Positions 23,668-34,310 of a stretch of DNA of 64,000 nucleotides are shown in pieces. Source of the DNA: Silurus meridionalis (taxonomy: Eukaryota > Chordata > Actinopteri > Siluriformes > Siluridae). Numbering within the stretch: position 1 is the stretch's first letter; each line of letters begins with the position of its first letter. The notes under the pieces are model-generated. The model saw only the letters and a list, made by a program, of their open reading frames with translations, did no database searches and was not told where the DNA came from. A program made the position numbers and the translations under genes. The DNA is taken from assembly GCF_014805685.1 (NCBI RefSeq), contig NC_060904.1, positions 16,558,311-16,622,310 of the forward strand, read 5' to 3'.

Positions 23668-23774
23668 GTATTCACCTTCAACAGCTTTTCTGCACAACCC
23701 TGTCTTTCCTACGCATTGTACGTATCGCAGTGCATTTGGGGTACAGTTCATTCGGGGCGGTTATTACGGGTGCG

Positions 23775-24058
23775 AAGGGGATTTCTGACAAATTTCCAAA
23801 AACTCCAGGGATTTTAAGTGAATTTACTGGAATTTTATGGGAATTAATACGAAATTTGGAGAAATGTATATAAACTGTATCATATACAAACATTTTGTTT
23901 GGTCATAAACTGACACGCATGCAAACTAATACAGATATTAAATGACATTTTTTACTTTGTTATATAATTTTCACATTTCCAGTTTATTTAAATAAATTCC
24001 CATTAATTCTCATGGAAAGTTTCCAGTGTTGAAAGTTCCTGAAAATTTGCAACCCTAG
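23775..24058 (+). mobile_element. hAT-like MITE
   Basis: GGGGATTTCTGACAAATTTC at the left and GAAAATTTGCAACCCTAG at the right frame an AT-rich element with a TTCCAGTTTATTTAAATAAA core. The AACCCTAG end is common to small fish hAT elements. The left boundary is approximate. Confidence 0.5.
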
Positions 24059-24520
24059 TAAAAAGTTTTCGCTGGAAAAAAAACAAAACAAAGCGCCGAT
24101 CTATCAGGATCTTGACGTCTCTCCATCAGAACCCGCTCTGAGATTCGTCTCGTCTCGTCTCGGCCTTGTGTTTAATCAGAGCGGATGAGAAATGCACTTC
24201 TTTATGTCTCTCGGTCCGCAATTTCACTTCTTTCTCCTCAGATTGCATCTATTAGGGAAGGATAGAAACCCGACGAGGCGCGCAGTAAAAAGGAAAATCG
24301 CATCAAACGATTTGCATAATAAAAAGACAGTGATTAATGATGTGAATGATGAATACATAATGGACTGTTCTAGATTATTCATCGATTATTATTATTGAAA
24401 AAAAGACAATATGGCAAATGTGTGATTTGTTCGTAACTCTGATGCTTATTATTTATTTATTATTATTTTTTTACATCATTGGAAAAGGCAATGCGTTCTA
24501 ATATATAGTTTTGCTTCCTT

Positions 24521-24738
24521 GTTTTCTCGTGATCACAAGAATCTTGATGTTTCTGTATATTTTCGCCATAAGAGCATGTTCTAGATGCAGCAGCATCACA
24601 GCATCCTGGATAATAACGATAAACATTGCGTCCGCTGCTACAAATGGTTATGGTTGTTATTATTAATGATGCTGCCTCTTGAACATGCTCTTCTGGCACA
24701 TACACGAAAAAATCGAGTCGTGATCACGAGAAAAAAAC
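24521..24738. mobile_element. Fold-back MITE candidate with long inverted ends
   Basis: The left end GTTTTCTCGTGATCAC is the reverse complement of the right end GTGATCACGAGAAAA. Inside, GAGCATGTTCTAGATGCAGC near 24573 pairs imperfectly with GCTGCCTCTTGAACATGCTC near 24671. The whole could fold into one long hairpin of about 218 bases. Confidence 0.65.
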
Positions 24739-24834
24739 AAACAAACAAACAAAAATATTAGACTTCTATATTAGGACTTCTGTTCGTTTTGTTTTCCCTG
24801 AATCTAAAGACTGTAGTGGTATCGTTTAAAAAAA

Positions 24835-25110
24835 AAAAAAAAAAGATTCTGGCTGCCACTGCTGGGCCCTTGAGCAGGGCCCTTAACAATCACTCAGATG
24901 TAGTATATATGAGAAATGAATGAGGGCGTTTATGTACATTTATGGTATTTGGCAGACGCTTTTCTCCAGAGCGTCTTACATTCAATCTCATTCATACACC
25001 TAAGCAGCTATGAGGTTAAGGGCCTTGCTCAGGGGCCCAGGAGTGGCAGCTTGATGTGGCTGGGATTTGAGTGACCTCATGACCTTCGGATCTAAAAATC
25101 CAACGGACAA
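24835..25110. mobile_element. SINE body and adjoining minus SINE/LINE tail
   Basis: A plus-strand scrap (GGCTGCCACTGCTGGGCCCT, TGAGCAGGGCCCTTAACAAT) is followed from about 24940 by a minus-strand copy (ATTTGGCAGACGCTTTTCTC, AAGGGCCTTGCTCAGGGGCC, GGATTTGAGTGACCTCATGA). The two lie head to head, near the end of EIF3H intron 6. Confidence 0.6.
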
Positions 25111-25218
25111 TATAGTGCATCACACACATTTCAGTAGCTGCTCCACACATTGTGTTTTTTTTTTTTAATTCAGGATCTTTTACATTGACTTGATCCTCTT
25201 ATCCCGTCCTCTGTGTAG

Positions 25219-25351
25219 TTTCTGCAGAGGCGGCAGCAGGAGAACGCTCAGCGACAGAGTCGAGGAGAACCGCCACTGCCAGAGGAGGACATCACCAAGA
25301 TGTTCAAGCCACCACCGCCTCCTCCGCGCATGGACACACTCCTCATCGCAG
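25219..25351 (+). CDS. EIF3H: EIF3H exon 7 (basic and acidic C-terminal region)
   Basis: Forty-four codons plus one base, equivalent to residues 277-320, read [20 protein letters not shown], then [20 protein letters not shown], then LLIA. I placed the acceptor at tgtgtag (ending 25218), because FLQRRQQEN aligns without a gap to the mammalian [10 protein letters not shown] second AG sits nine bases downstream (tctgcag, ending 25227) and would remove FLQ without changing the frame. The donor is gtgcct at 25352, a non-consensus but valid GT site. A proline run ([11 protein letters not shown]) is slightly longer in proline content than the mammalian FKPPQPPARMD. Confidence 0.94.
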
Positions 25352-26719
25352 GTGCCTGAGGGGGCAATCGCAGCCATTCACAGCCAATTACACTCCCTTT
25401 ATTCTCTTATAGTCATTGATTTTCCCATCTGTACAGTTGGAAAGGTGTGAGAGGAGGAATGGGTCGTTTTCAGCAGGGTTTAGAGCTGACGTGCTGCAGA
25501 AGACCGATTTTTATTTTTACTAGATAGTTTATAAAAGATGATCTCATAATTATACTTATATCATATATTACATTCTATATTATATAATATATATAATAGA
25601 ATGGAAATGCAGGAGGGCGATGCAGGGTTTATACCTGGATGACTCCATGGTATCTCAGTCATAGTTTGTTCTTACACCTGCTCTGTCACATGTTTGGAAA
25701 TACCTATGGTAAGATCTACTTTGACCAAACAAATATATAAATATCCAGATGTTCCACTTTTAGTTTCATCCAAACATCTTCCCGAGCAGCTTTAAACACC
25801 AGTTTATGATCCAGTTCATCTCAGAGCAGTTCAACAGGATTTAGGTGAGGTGACTGGGCAGGTCAGTCCATGATAGATATCACCCCAGACGTACGCGTCG
25901 AAGCGTCAGTTCCAATGAGCCGCAGTCCAGACGGAATTGCATGGTGATAAAATATGGAATAGTTGCCATGTTGGTTTCTTTCACCCAAAAAAAAAAAAAG
26001 TCTCCAACTCCCAAAACAACCTTAAACTATTAAGCTTTCACCTCCATGTTTGACTCTGGGGGTGAGGAGGTCTGATCACTACTTCTTCTGATCACTACCT
26101 CACACAAGTTCTTCATTTAGAGATAAAAAATATCACATTTGGACTCATTCACTTTCCAAGTCTTTTGTTTTTGGCTTTTACCGAGTAGAAACAGAAGGGA
26201 CACGTGTTTCAAAAACCATAATCCAAATGTTTGACAGTTGGCGTTTGCTTTTAAAAAAAAAAAATCTACACTACAGAATTAGCAAATACACAACATATGG
26301 TCAATTATTGAGTTCATTACTGCAATTAATCATCTGTAATGAGGTCATTACAAATCACACACTATCACTGAGAATTAGTAGGAACCTGCTTTTGTCCTTC
26401 CTGTGACCTTCAGCTAGAAATCGAGGGGTTGAATGCATATAAACTATACTCACGTGAAAATGTTTTAAATGGATATTAATCCAGAAATAAGATTTCTGAT
26501 TATTATATTTCAAACTAAAAGTTTTGAGTAGTTTTAGTGGACCAGGACCAAAAATGGACGACATCATCATTCCAAAAACGTAAACATTATTTCGCACAAC
26601 ATTATCCACTAAAGAGCCGTAACTGAACGCCCTTTAATTACAAGCTAAAGTCAGTCTTGTAGATTTGCATCTACATTTGCATCTCATTTACATACGCATG
26701 TTTCCTTTCGCCTCTCAAG
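25352..26719 (+). other. EIF3H: Intron 7 of EIF3H (about 1.4 kb)
   Basis: GT-AG intron (gtgcct to ctctcaag). A minus-strand Tc1-like relic occupies about 25740-26170; the flanks are AT-rich, with nothing else recognised. Confidence 0.85.
25740..26170 (-). mobile_element. Tc1-like relic, second family
   Basis: Read on the minus strand it has CCAGAGTCAAACATGGAGGT, ACCAACATGGCAACTATTCC, TTCCGTCTGGACTGCGGCTC and ACCTCACCTAAATCCTGTTG, the order of a Tc1-like transposase C-terminal half. The sister copy at 32720-33190 lies on the plus strand. Confidence 0.65.
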
Positions 26720-26817
26720 GTCAAATCAACAACTACTGCCAGAACATCAAGGAGTTCACCTCTCAGAACCTGGGCAAGCTCTTCATGGCAGATGCGCTGC
26801 AGGAGCACAGCAGCTGA
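26720..26817 (+). CDS. EIF3H: EIF3H exon 8 (C-terminus and stop)
   Basis: The terminal exon follows ctctcaag and reads [20 protein letters not shown], then [12 protein letters not shown], then a tga stop at 26815-26817. It is equivalent to residues 321-352. The seven exons together give 927 coding bases including the stop, exactly the length of the mammalian protein minus exon 1. The last residues, DALQEHSS, differ from the usual QALQEYNN of vertebrate eIF3h. Teleosts such as zebrafish carry two copies, eif3ha and eif3hb, and the divergence may mean this is the less conserved one; that cannot be settled here. Confidence 0.96.
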
Positions 26818-26985
26818 AGAGCAGAACGGAGGAACGACAGCTCGCTTACGAACATGAGGAACATCTCACGTCACCGCTAGGTATCCCAAAATGCAGCATT
26901 AGCATCAAAAATGCCATCCTGACCTTGAGGGGGAAACTGTATCGAACTGGTCGTTAATAAAAATAAAAAAAAATGCATCCTATTG
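26818..26985 (+). terminator. EIF3H: EIF3H 3' UTR with polyadenylation signals
   Basis: After the stop there are about 140 bases of untranslated sequence. Two AATAAA hexamers follow at 26956-26961 and 26962-26967, then an A-rich run. A T-rich stretch (gggttttgttttcg, about 26997-27010) lies downstream, as expected of a cleavage and polyadenylation region. The short 3' UTR is an inference from the first strong signal. Confidence 0.75.
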
Positions 26986-27117
26986 CTGGGCGTCTGGGTT
27001 TTGTTTTCGAGTTGCCTTTTCATTAATGACAGAAGCACAATGTGCTACACTGATCAAAGAGAAACTATAGTTTATCGCTCTCACCTCACTTTACATGCAC
27101 ACTGAATTTTAACACGT

Positions 27118-27300
27118 AAATGGTGGTTCAGTGGGTAAGGCTCTGGGTTACTAATCATAAGGTCCAGAGGATCAAAACCATAACCCTGCCAAGCTGCCAC
27201 TCTCGGGCCCTAGAGCAAGGCCCTTAACCCTTTGTGGCTGACCCTAACCTCAGCTTCCCAACATCGCAAGTCCATGTGACGAGTATAAAGCATCTTTACC
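27118..27300 (+). mobile_element. tRNA-derived SINE
   Basis: GTGGTTCAGTGGGTAAGGCT and AGGTCCAGAGGATCAAAACC resemble degenerate Pol III A and B boxes. They are followed by AAGCTGCCACTCTCGGGCCC, AGCAAGGCCCTTAACCC and TGTGGCTGACCC, the standard body of this SINE. Copies or parts also lie at 28720, 30760, 31270, 35858, 50050, 53744, 58056 and 61790. Confidence 0.65.
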
Positions 27301-28167
27301 TTAAATCGAATTCTCCACAATGTTGTATTTCTCTTTCCATGGTGCGCACGGAACCCTGTAAGTTAAAACAATACAGTAAAGAAAAAAAAAATATACTGCG
27401 ACACAGAGAGCGTGCCTCATAATGAACATGTCAGATCAGATTTAATCAGACACAATTACGGCCCCCGTCTTCGGCGAACAGCGTCGCGTTGATTGCTTGT
27501 GCTGTTTTACAGCCTTTTACTGGTGACTGGTGTTTCAGTAACCGCAGCTCTCGCGTTAAATGTCATCTTCTCTACGAGTTGAAAAAAAGAAGGAAAAAAA
27601 GCCTGAGACTTTTCCTTCGTCTCGTAGGAAAGCAGGACTAATTATACCAGTGTTGTACCAGATGCTTAATACGTTCACACAATGCAAGCAACACTTTTCT
27701 TATAGATTAGTGGGCAGCTCGGGGTGGATTGCAGCTTCTAAAGCTGCCATATGGTCAGAAACAGTCAAATGATTACATTGTTTTGGGGGAGAAATTTTCA
27801 GCAGAGAGAGAGAGAGAGAACTTCAACATGGCATCTGGTGTGTTGACCTCCTGTAGAGTTGAAATCTTTACCCAGCACCGTCTCACCATCTCTACAGCTA
27901 TGTGACATATTTTATAGCATTTAGATGATATCTTGAGGGTTTGGTCCTGAGCTTGGCGTTACCTTATGTTTGCATTGTTTTCCTCTGGTCCATGAAACTT
28001 TTTCTCCAGGTCCTAAACCAAAATCTAGGTCGGGGTATTGGCTACTGCTTAAGGTGTAAAAATGAACCTGGATCCCATCCAAAGTTTATTCCTGCGTTCT
28101 CTGAATATAATTTAATTCTGGCCAGGATAAAAAAAAATATATACCCGAGATCAATACGTGATCACAA

Positions 28168-28495
28168 TTAGAGGTCGATCGATTAATCGGTTTTGTAGAT
28201 AGTTGATTGCTGGAACTATCAGCAAAAACCCATACCAGGTATCGTCTGTTACTGGAGCGTCTGAGAAGGTCCACTGTCATTACGCGAGCGCCCTCTAGAG
28301 GTGAATCACTGACGCCGTGCGCCGGTTGCTTTTACACGCGAGACTGCGTGCTGCACGGAGAGCGCTATAGTATATTTAGCATTTATAATGTATTAATTAC
28401 TTCATTATATTTATTCATATATTCATATTTCATTTAGCACATTTTTATTAAGTACTTTTTTTTTTTTTGCAAGTACAATCCAACCTAGCTATCGG
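28168..28495. mobile_element. hAT-like MITE
   Basis: The left end is TAGAGGTCGATCGATTAATC with GGTTTTGTAGATAGTTGATT, and the right end is CTATCGGTTTACCTCTAC. The TAGAGGT and ACCTCTA ends are inverted. It carries an internal GCGCCCTCTAGAGG motif. Confidence 0.6.
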
Positions 28496-28499
28496 TTTA

Positions 28500-28710
28500 C
28501 CTCTACTCAATATAATTTCAAGTTTATTTCTGTAACGCTTTTTAAAATAGACATTGTCTCAGAATGGAAGGATTATAGAACAAAAGATTTATATAAGTGA
28601 ACGATGTGTATTTATCCCTGATGAGCAGCCTGGGGGCGACTGTGGTGAGGAAAAACTCGCTTAGATGGTATGAGGAAGAAACCTTGGGAGGAAACAGACT
28701 CTAAATGGGT
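28500..28710 (-). mobile_element. LINE 3' end relic
   Basis: AAGTTTATTTCTGTAACGCT, ACATTGTCTCAGAATGG, GATGAGCAGCCTGGGGGCGA and GGTATGAGGAAGAAACCTTG follow the same order as the 46525-47700 LINE. It is directly joined to a SINE 3' part (28720-28880, ending AATTTCCCAGTGCTGTAAAG). Confidence 0.6.
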
Positions 28711-28904
28711 CTCAAGCCTCAGGATCGCCAGGTTGCCACTCTTGCCAACCTCATTGCTCCAGGGGTGCTGTATCGTGGCTGACCCTGCACTCTGACCCCA
28801 GCGTCCCAACATCGCCGGGATATGCGAAGAAAGAATTTCCCAGTGCTGTAAAGTACACGACAATTAAAAACCTCTTTAACCCCCTTTACGATTGGTATGT
28901 GCTT

Positions 28905-29200
28905 TTTGAAGATCCCATGCTACATTCAGTGCCCATTTACTCTTCTAATAACCTTCACGCTTCCAAAGGTGTTCAACAGGATTGAGAGCTCTATAGCAGG
29001 AGATCTTCCACATACATCCAACCCATGGAAAGCAGATCTTCAAGGAGCTGCTTTTGTACACAGGGGCATCATCCTGCTGGAACAGAAAAATTTCATGCTA
29101 CAGCATCCAGTACAATTGTGTGCCTTAAACTTTGTTGTAGCAGTTTGGAGAAGGTTGGAAATGTCAGGTGTCTCGATACTTTTGTGCAATAATTGTATGT
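28905..29200 (-). mobile_element. Tc1-like relic, copy d
   Basis: Plus-strand motifs TCTATAGCAGGAGATCTTCC, CATGGAAAGCAGATCTTCAA, ATCATCCTGCTGGAACAG and CTCGATACTTTTGTGCAATA mark a minus-strand Tc1-like 5' half without reading frame. Confidence 0.65.
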
Positions 29201-29859
29201 TTAATATATCTACTCGCACGTATATCTGACTAACCAACCTGCTGAACGCTTCTCGAAAGGTTTTAGATCGAATATCGTCTATTATAATTAAAAAAAAAGG
29301 TATTCCACTTGGACTCCTCCATTTCCATAGCAACAGCAGGTTCTACAGCACACGAGTGACGGTGAGGTTCATCTCTGCCTCGCAAACTGCAAATCCTCAA
29401 AATCTGTTTTAAAACTAAATAATAAAAAGTGATTCGAGAACAGGTGTGGGAAGATATGGGAATGGCTGTAGGTGGGTCCTTATATAAAGGTTACATAAAG
29501 CACTGAGACCTTCACTCTCTGCTCTCCTGCTGTTACATCAGCCAAGATGTGCGTTCCTCTAATTTGCTTCCTAATTACAAAAAACAAACCATCACCAGGT
29601 TTTCACACCCACACAAAGCTGAAGCTCAGGATCTGAGAATCGACACGCTCTATAAATCCTCTCAGGGGTTTTTATCGTCTTCACACCATCTCGATTTACG
29701 ACCGGTCCGACACAGGTGTTTGTGTCCTGCCAAGGTGCAGAAGACAATTTATAAAAGGATACACCCCTGTGGTGAGCGAGATACCAGATTATAAAGACAT
29801 CTGGCATGGACTGTTCCAAGCTGCTTCAAAAACTCCTGTAGCATGGACAAACTGCAAGT

Positions 29860-29860
<1 letters not shown>

Positions 29861-29892
<32 letters not shown>
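29861..29892. repeat. (CT)n microsatellite
   Basis: Sixteen CT units, followed by an AATA-rich stretch. Confidence 0.95.
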
Positions 29893-29893
<1 letters not shown>

Positions 29894-30759
29894 ATATAAA
29901 TAATATATAAATAAATAAATAAATACCCAAGGATTACTGCAGAATATGATGGGTTCAATGAAAAGACATGAAAAACAAAAACAAGCAATATGCAAATAAA
30001 GGAGTCCAAAAGGGGCAAGAAAACGCTTCAAAAACACAGTTTGGGGAACAGAAGATCCGAAACATTCAAATGTCTTGGTAAGTACAAGAAGTCGTCACCT
30101 AGAGTGTTACTTTCTCAATAAGATGGTTCAAATAAGTGTGTTTGTGTGAGTGAGAACCTGTGCTTCATTATTAGCTAGGCTATGCAGAGGGAAGTTTACG
30201 CGTAAATCTGGCGTTGAGAAAGAGTGCAAAAGATCTCACTTTTAAACAGATTTCAGTATGAATAGTAAAAGTAGCGATGTAAGAGATCTCTGTGAATAAT
30301 GGATGTGGTTCTCCTGCACATTAGACCTTTATAAGGAGGGTGTTTTCTTCTTATACACACAGTGTGAGAACCAGAACTTCACACACACTCTCAATAGAAC
30401 TGTGGGGTTACGATGGTGGTCTCACATCAGCTTACAATATCCTGAGCAAGAAGCCGAAAGAAACCGCCACCACCACCACCGCCACCATGGAAGACAAACA
30501 TGAGAGGACGAGGGCTGTGAATGGTGAGACTTATATACATGTGCTAATTAAAAGTTATTTATTATTGATTCTCTTTGATATAAATACACTTTAATCAATT
30601 TGAACATTTGGCCATTTGGGTAATACAGATGTGTGTGTGTGTGTGTTTCTATATTTTATATAGAATTTTCTAAATATATGTTATACTTGATATACTTTAA
30701 CAAATCTGCATTTAAGAAAACACACAACATATTTATTCTTTCAATTTATTTATTGAATT

Positions 30760-30900
30760 AGACTTTGAATTGGACTTTGAATCAGAAGGTCATCAGTTGT
30801 CACTGCTGGGCCCTTGAGCAAGGCCCTCATACCGCAATTGCATAACTGTACTCTACTGGCTCTGTATACGTTTGTCTGCTAAATGCTGTAAATGTATAAG
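30760..30900 (+). mobile_element. SINE with LINE-type tail
   Basis: GACTTTGAATCAGAAGGTCA, TCACTGCTGGGCCCTTGAGC and AAGGCCCTCATACCGC are followed by TTTGTCTGCTAAATGCTGTA and AATGTATAAGG. The TAAATGCTGTAAATG tail is shared with the LINE end at 56870-56910. Confidence 0.6.
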
Positions 30901-31269
30901 GATGAATTTCCTATATGGCTACTGGATGCATTCAGCACGGACCTGCAGTACATCAATGCTAATAGTAATAAATGCTAGTCACAAATCATGCTAAATGTTC
31001 CACAGAAGAGAAATGATTCCCACTGGCAGAAAAGGATGGGTTTGTTTATGAGTCTAGTTTCCTTGATGTTTTCTCCCTGTCTTCTCAGGGTCTCCTCACC
31101 ACACATTCATTATGGATTCAGACTGAATTTCTGGAAATTTTCTCTGTGAAAAAAGCATACTATTAAACCCTTAGGAGTTCCAAAATTCAATTGCTAAGAC
31201 AATAGTGATGTTCATGCACTGTCTCCGAGATCCATCAAATATTTTACTATGTTGGAAATATGGCATTTC

Positions 31270-31415
31270 TTTTCCAGAGCATCTTGACGGTTAAGGGCCG
31301 AACTTAAAATCCCTAGACAGGCACTTTTGGTGATGCTGAGATCTGAACTTGTGACCTTTCAATCCAGAGTCCACGTAACCACTGAGCCACCACCTGGACG
31401 TGCATCTCCATAACT
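31270..31415 (-). mobile_element. SINE fragment
   Basis: Minus copy with GAGATCTGAACTTGTGACCT and GTCCACGTAACCACTGAGCC, the inverted head of the SINE. It abuts a hAT-like element. Confidence 0.5.
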
Positions 31416-31860
31416 GAGGCAGATGCAATTTGCATCTCGCTGCATAGCCAAAGATACGATACATAAAAATACGTATGAAGCAGCTCCCGATGCGATAAAA
31501 CAATTCCCCCCGTTACGATACAGTGGGATCCGATTTCCATTTGATTTAACAATGCGATTCAATTCGATACGATGCAATGAGATTTTGAGATTCAGACAGA
31601 CAACAAATCATAAAATTTACGTAAGTGCCTTCTGACTTCTAACACATTTTACAAACACGCCTTTGTAGTGCAAAAAAAAACACTACGGAGACACGCCTCG
31701 GTTTCCGTAGTGTACGAGAAATTTATCTACTTATCAAATATTGCTCACAAACAATTAGTCACTTTTTAAATAATAAAAGTATAGTGCATTTACTCACAAT
31801 TATAAATAATTATATCTTTTTTAAAGATGCATCACATGCATCTTACCATCCCTAGTACCT
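31375..31860 (+). mobile_element. hAT-like element relic
   Basis: GTGCATCTCCATAACTGAGG, CAGATGCAATTTGCATCTCG, GACAACAAATCATAAAATTT and GTAAGTGCCTTCTGACTTCT, then TTGTAGTGC, end in CATCTTACCATCCCTAG. The middle recurs in reverse at 38210-38530 and the left part at 51125-51470. Confidence 0.6.
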
Positions 31861-32719
31861 TATAATATATATATATGTTACTGTTAGCAACTCAGTATAT
31901 TGTCGGCTCCTTCTACCTTTTAAACCGTGACTTTTCTACTTTTCATCAAAAAATAGCGAGCATGGAGCTGGAGAGGTCCGGGTGAAGGCCATGGCAGGAA
32001 CAAGCAATTTCTGCTCTGAAAATTGGGGGAGAATTTATTCCCCTGTCCCTGCAGTAAGCAATGTGAAACCGCTGACACTCAAGAGAGAATTTTTTGGCCC
32101 TATCGACCTTGAAAAAGTTCTTTTCTTTTCTTTATTTTTTTCAGAACCCCAAAATTAAAATGGGAAGCGTTTTGTCTAAATATGTGTTCCTCAAAAAGCC
32201 GGCCCTGGACTTTCCTTATCGCTGCACATGCTTTTGTTTCGCTCTGACACATCCGTTTGACTCATTAGCGAGGTGATGGATCGTGGGAAACGAGTTCAAA
32301 CAGGATAAAGGTTCAGCAGGGAGCGAATGAAACATGCAGGGTTTGGAAACAGTGGTGTAAAACACCAGGAAGGAGGCGAGTGATAGAGCTACAAGCTCGT
32401 ACTGCTGTCATGGTGGTCACCTTCTCTAAGCAAACGGAGTGATTTGTTGTCGGGTTCAGCCAAGGACTGAGGGAAGCAGTCAGTTATGAAGTCTGGTCAG
32501 TGACAGGTGCCATTTGTCAGATGGAAAACCGTGACACTAGGGGTAAAGGATGTGAGAAATCAACGCTTTGGAGTTTGATGTTAGTGGGAAGTAACAACAA
32601 CCAGGTTGTGATGCAGAACAACAGAAAAGTCAGTTACTGCTACTGGGAGGGTGTTCTTTAAATTATTCAAAAATATAGATGATAAAACCCCAAATCACAA
32701 GAATTGGACAGTAAATGAC

Positions 32720-33190
32720 TGGTAGAAAATTCTATGGAGTCCAAGGTGAAATTTTTGATCTCTAACAGAAGAACTTGTGTAAGACGGAGAACAGGAGAGA
32801 AGATGTGATCAGACTGCCTCACCCCCAAAGTCAAACATGGAGTTGGACGCTTAATGGTTTGGGGTTGTTTTGAAGCAGGGAAGGTTGGAGACTAATTCCG
32901 GGTGACCAACATGGCAACCATTCTATTCTTCCACACCTTGCAATTCTGTCTGGACTGTGGCTCATTGAACCCGACTACACTTCAGCACACGTCTGCTCTC
33001 TGTAAGCGCTATTTAGAGCAGTCGTCTGGAGTGATATCGATCATGGAATGACCTGCTCAGTCACCGCACCTAAATCCTGCTGAACTGCACTGGGATGAAC
33101 AAGAAATCTCCAACTAGTGTAGATCATCTTTTTACAAGAGACATGGCAAAGTATTTCAGCTAAATGTTTGGAGAAACAAACTGTCTGGAA
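32720..33190 (+). mobile_element. Tc1-like relic, second family
   Basis: CACCCCCAAAGTCAAACATG, GCTTAATGGTTTGGGGTTGT (reading LMVWGCF), ACCAACATGGCAACCATTCT, TTCTGTCTGGACTGTGGCTC and GTGATATCGATCATGGAATG align with the minus-strand copy at 25740-26170. MVWGCF is a classic motif of the Tc1 catalytic domain. Confidence 0.7.
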
Positions 33191-33573
33191 CATCTAGACT
33201 TTAATACATTCTTTTGGTCAAAGTCAATCTTCATACAATCAAATGATCAAGATTGTTGCATATGAACAAAAGGAACATGCATGTGTTGCTCAAAATCTTT
33301 AAAAAGACCAGATGTTTCCTTTTCACAGATGCTGTAGATGTGTATAGAATGGCCCTGGACTCCAATTCCCATCAGCCACCGCACCATCACGTGTTACTAA
33401 TCACTTACATCTGTTTCACATCACTCTTAGCACATGTGTATAAAGTCAGACTTTTCACAGCACTTTTGGTCTCACGTTTGTCTTCCGTGGTTGTTTTTAT
33501 GTCCCACGGTGTTTTCTTGATCAGCTTATGGTTTCTTTCTTACCTTTGATTTTTCTTTTCATATCTTTTGTTT

Positions 33574-33644
33574 CATATTTGTCTTTCTGTCATGTAATAA
33601 AGCAGGAAGTGACTGCTTTATTACATGACAGAAAGACAAATATG
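33574..33644. repeat. Perfect 32-bp inverted repeat, 7-bp loop
   Basis: Arm 33574-33605 (starting CATATTTGTCTTTCTGTCAT) is the exact reverse complement of 33613-33644, with the loop gaagtga between. Confidence 0.95.
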
Positions 33645-33899
33645 AGACGTAGAATGCTGTGAAAGATCTGATTCTGTAAATGCACATTTTTTAAATATAA
33701 TGGCAGAAATAAAATCAATTTCAGATAATTACATCTTTATTCAATAATTGGAAACATGGAGAAAAAAAAAGTTATTTGAGTTATGAAGTATGCCGGGGGT
33801 TTATAATATGCAATTTTTATTAGTCTGTGATTGTTGCTTGTCGGACTGTACGAACGTGATCCTCATGTCATACCGCAGGATTTTAGTCATAATGTCAGA

Positions 33900-34310
33900 C
33901 TGTCATAATGTCTTATTTTTTGAAAGGTAGAAATCAGGAGAGGGATTTAAAAAGAATATCGAAGGCACTAAATGTACCATGGAACATCGTCGAAACCATC
34001 ATCAATAAGTGGCACCCCAGAGACGCATTACAACGATCAGGACGACCCTCCAGAGGACGAGGAGAAAACGTATCTGAACAGATGGGAAAAGGAATAGTTT
34101 CAAATATCGAGATATTTTGCCACAAAAACCTTCTGTTCTCCGTCGAAAAGCTGCAAATGAAGAGGAATGATGCAGTACAATTCAACATGACAATGACCCA
34201 AAGCACATTTTGAAGAAAAGGAAAATCAAAGTCCTGCAAGATTCCAGACCTTAATCCCATCGAAACGTCTAGATGTGTGATGCAATCAATTAGGTTTAGG
34301 TATTGAGGGG
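33900..34310 (+). mobile_element. Tc1-like transposon, internally deleted
   Basis: The first half encodes a helix-turn-helix and GRPS linker (ERDLKRISKALNVPWNIVE, then RSGRPSRGRGENVS). This jumps to the catalytic end with QFNMTMTQSTF (degenerate QQDNDPKHT) and a frame-broken PDLNPIE. The middle DDE portion is missing. Recognisable family: Tc1-like DD34E. Confidence 0.75.

Larger units (their letters stand above)
23668..25218 (+). other. EIF3H: Intron 6 of EIF3H (about 1.55 kb)
   Basis: GT-AG intron. It contains a hAT-like MITE (about 23775-24058), a fold-back MITE candidate (24521-24738), an A tract with a SINE body (about 24830-24900), and a minus-strand SINE/LINE tail (about 24940-25110). 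Confidence 0.85.
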
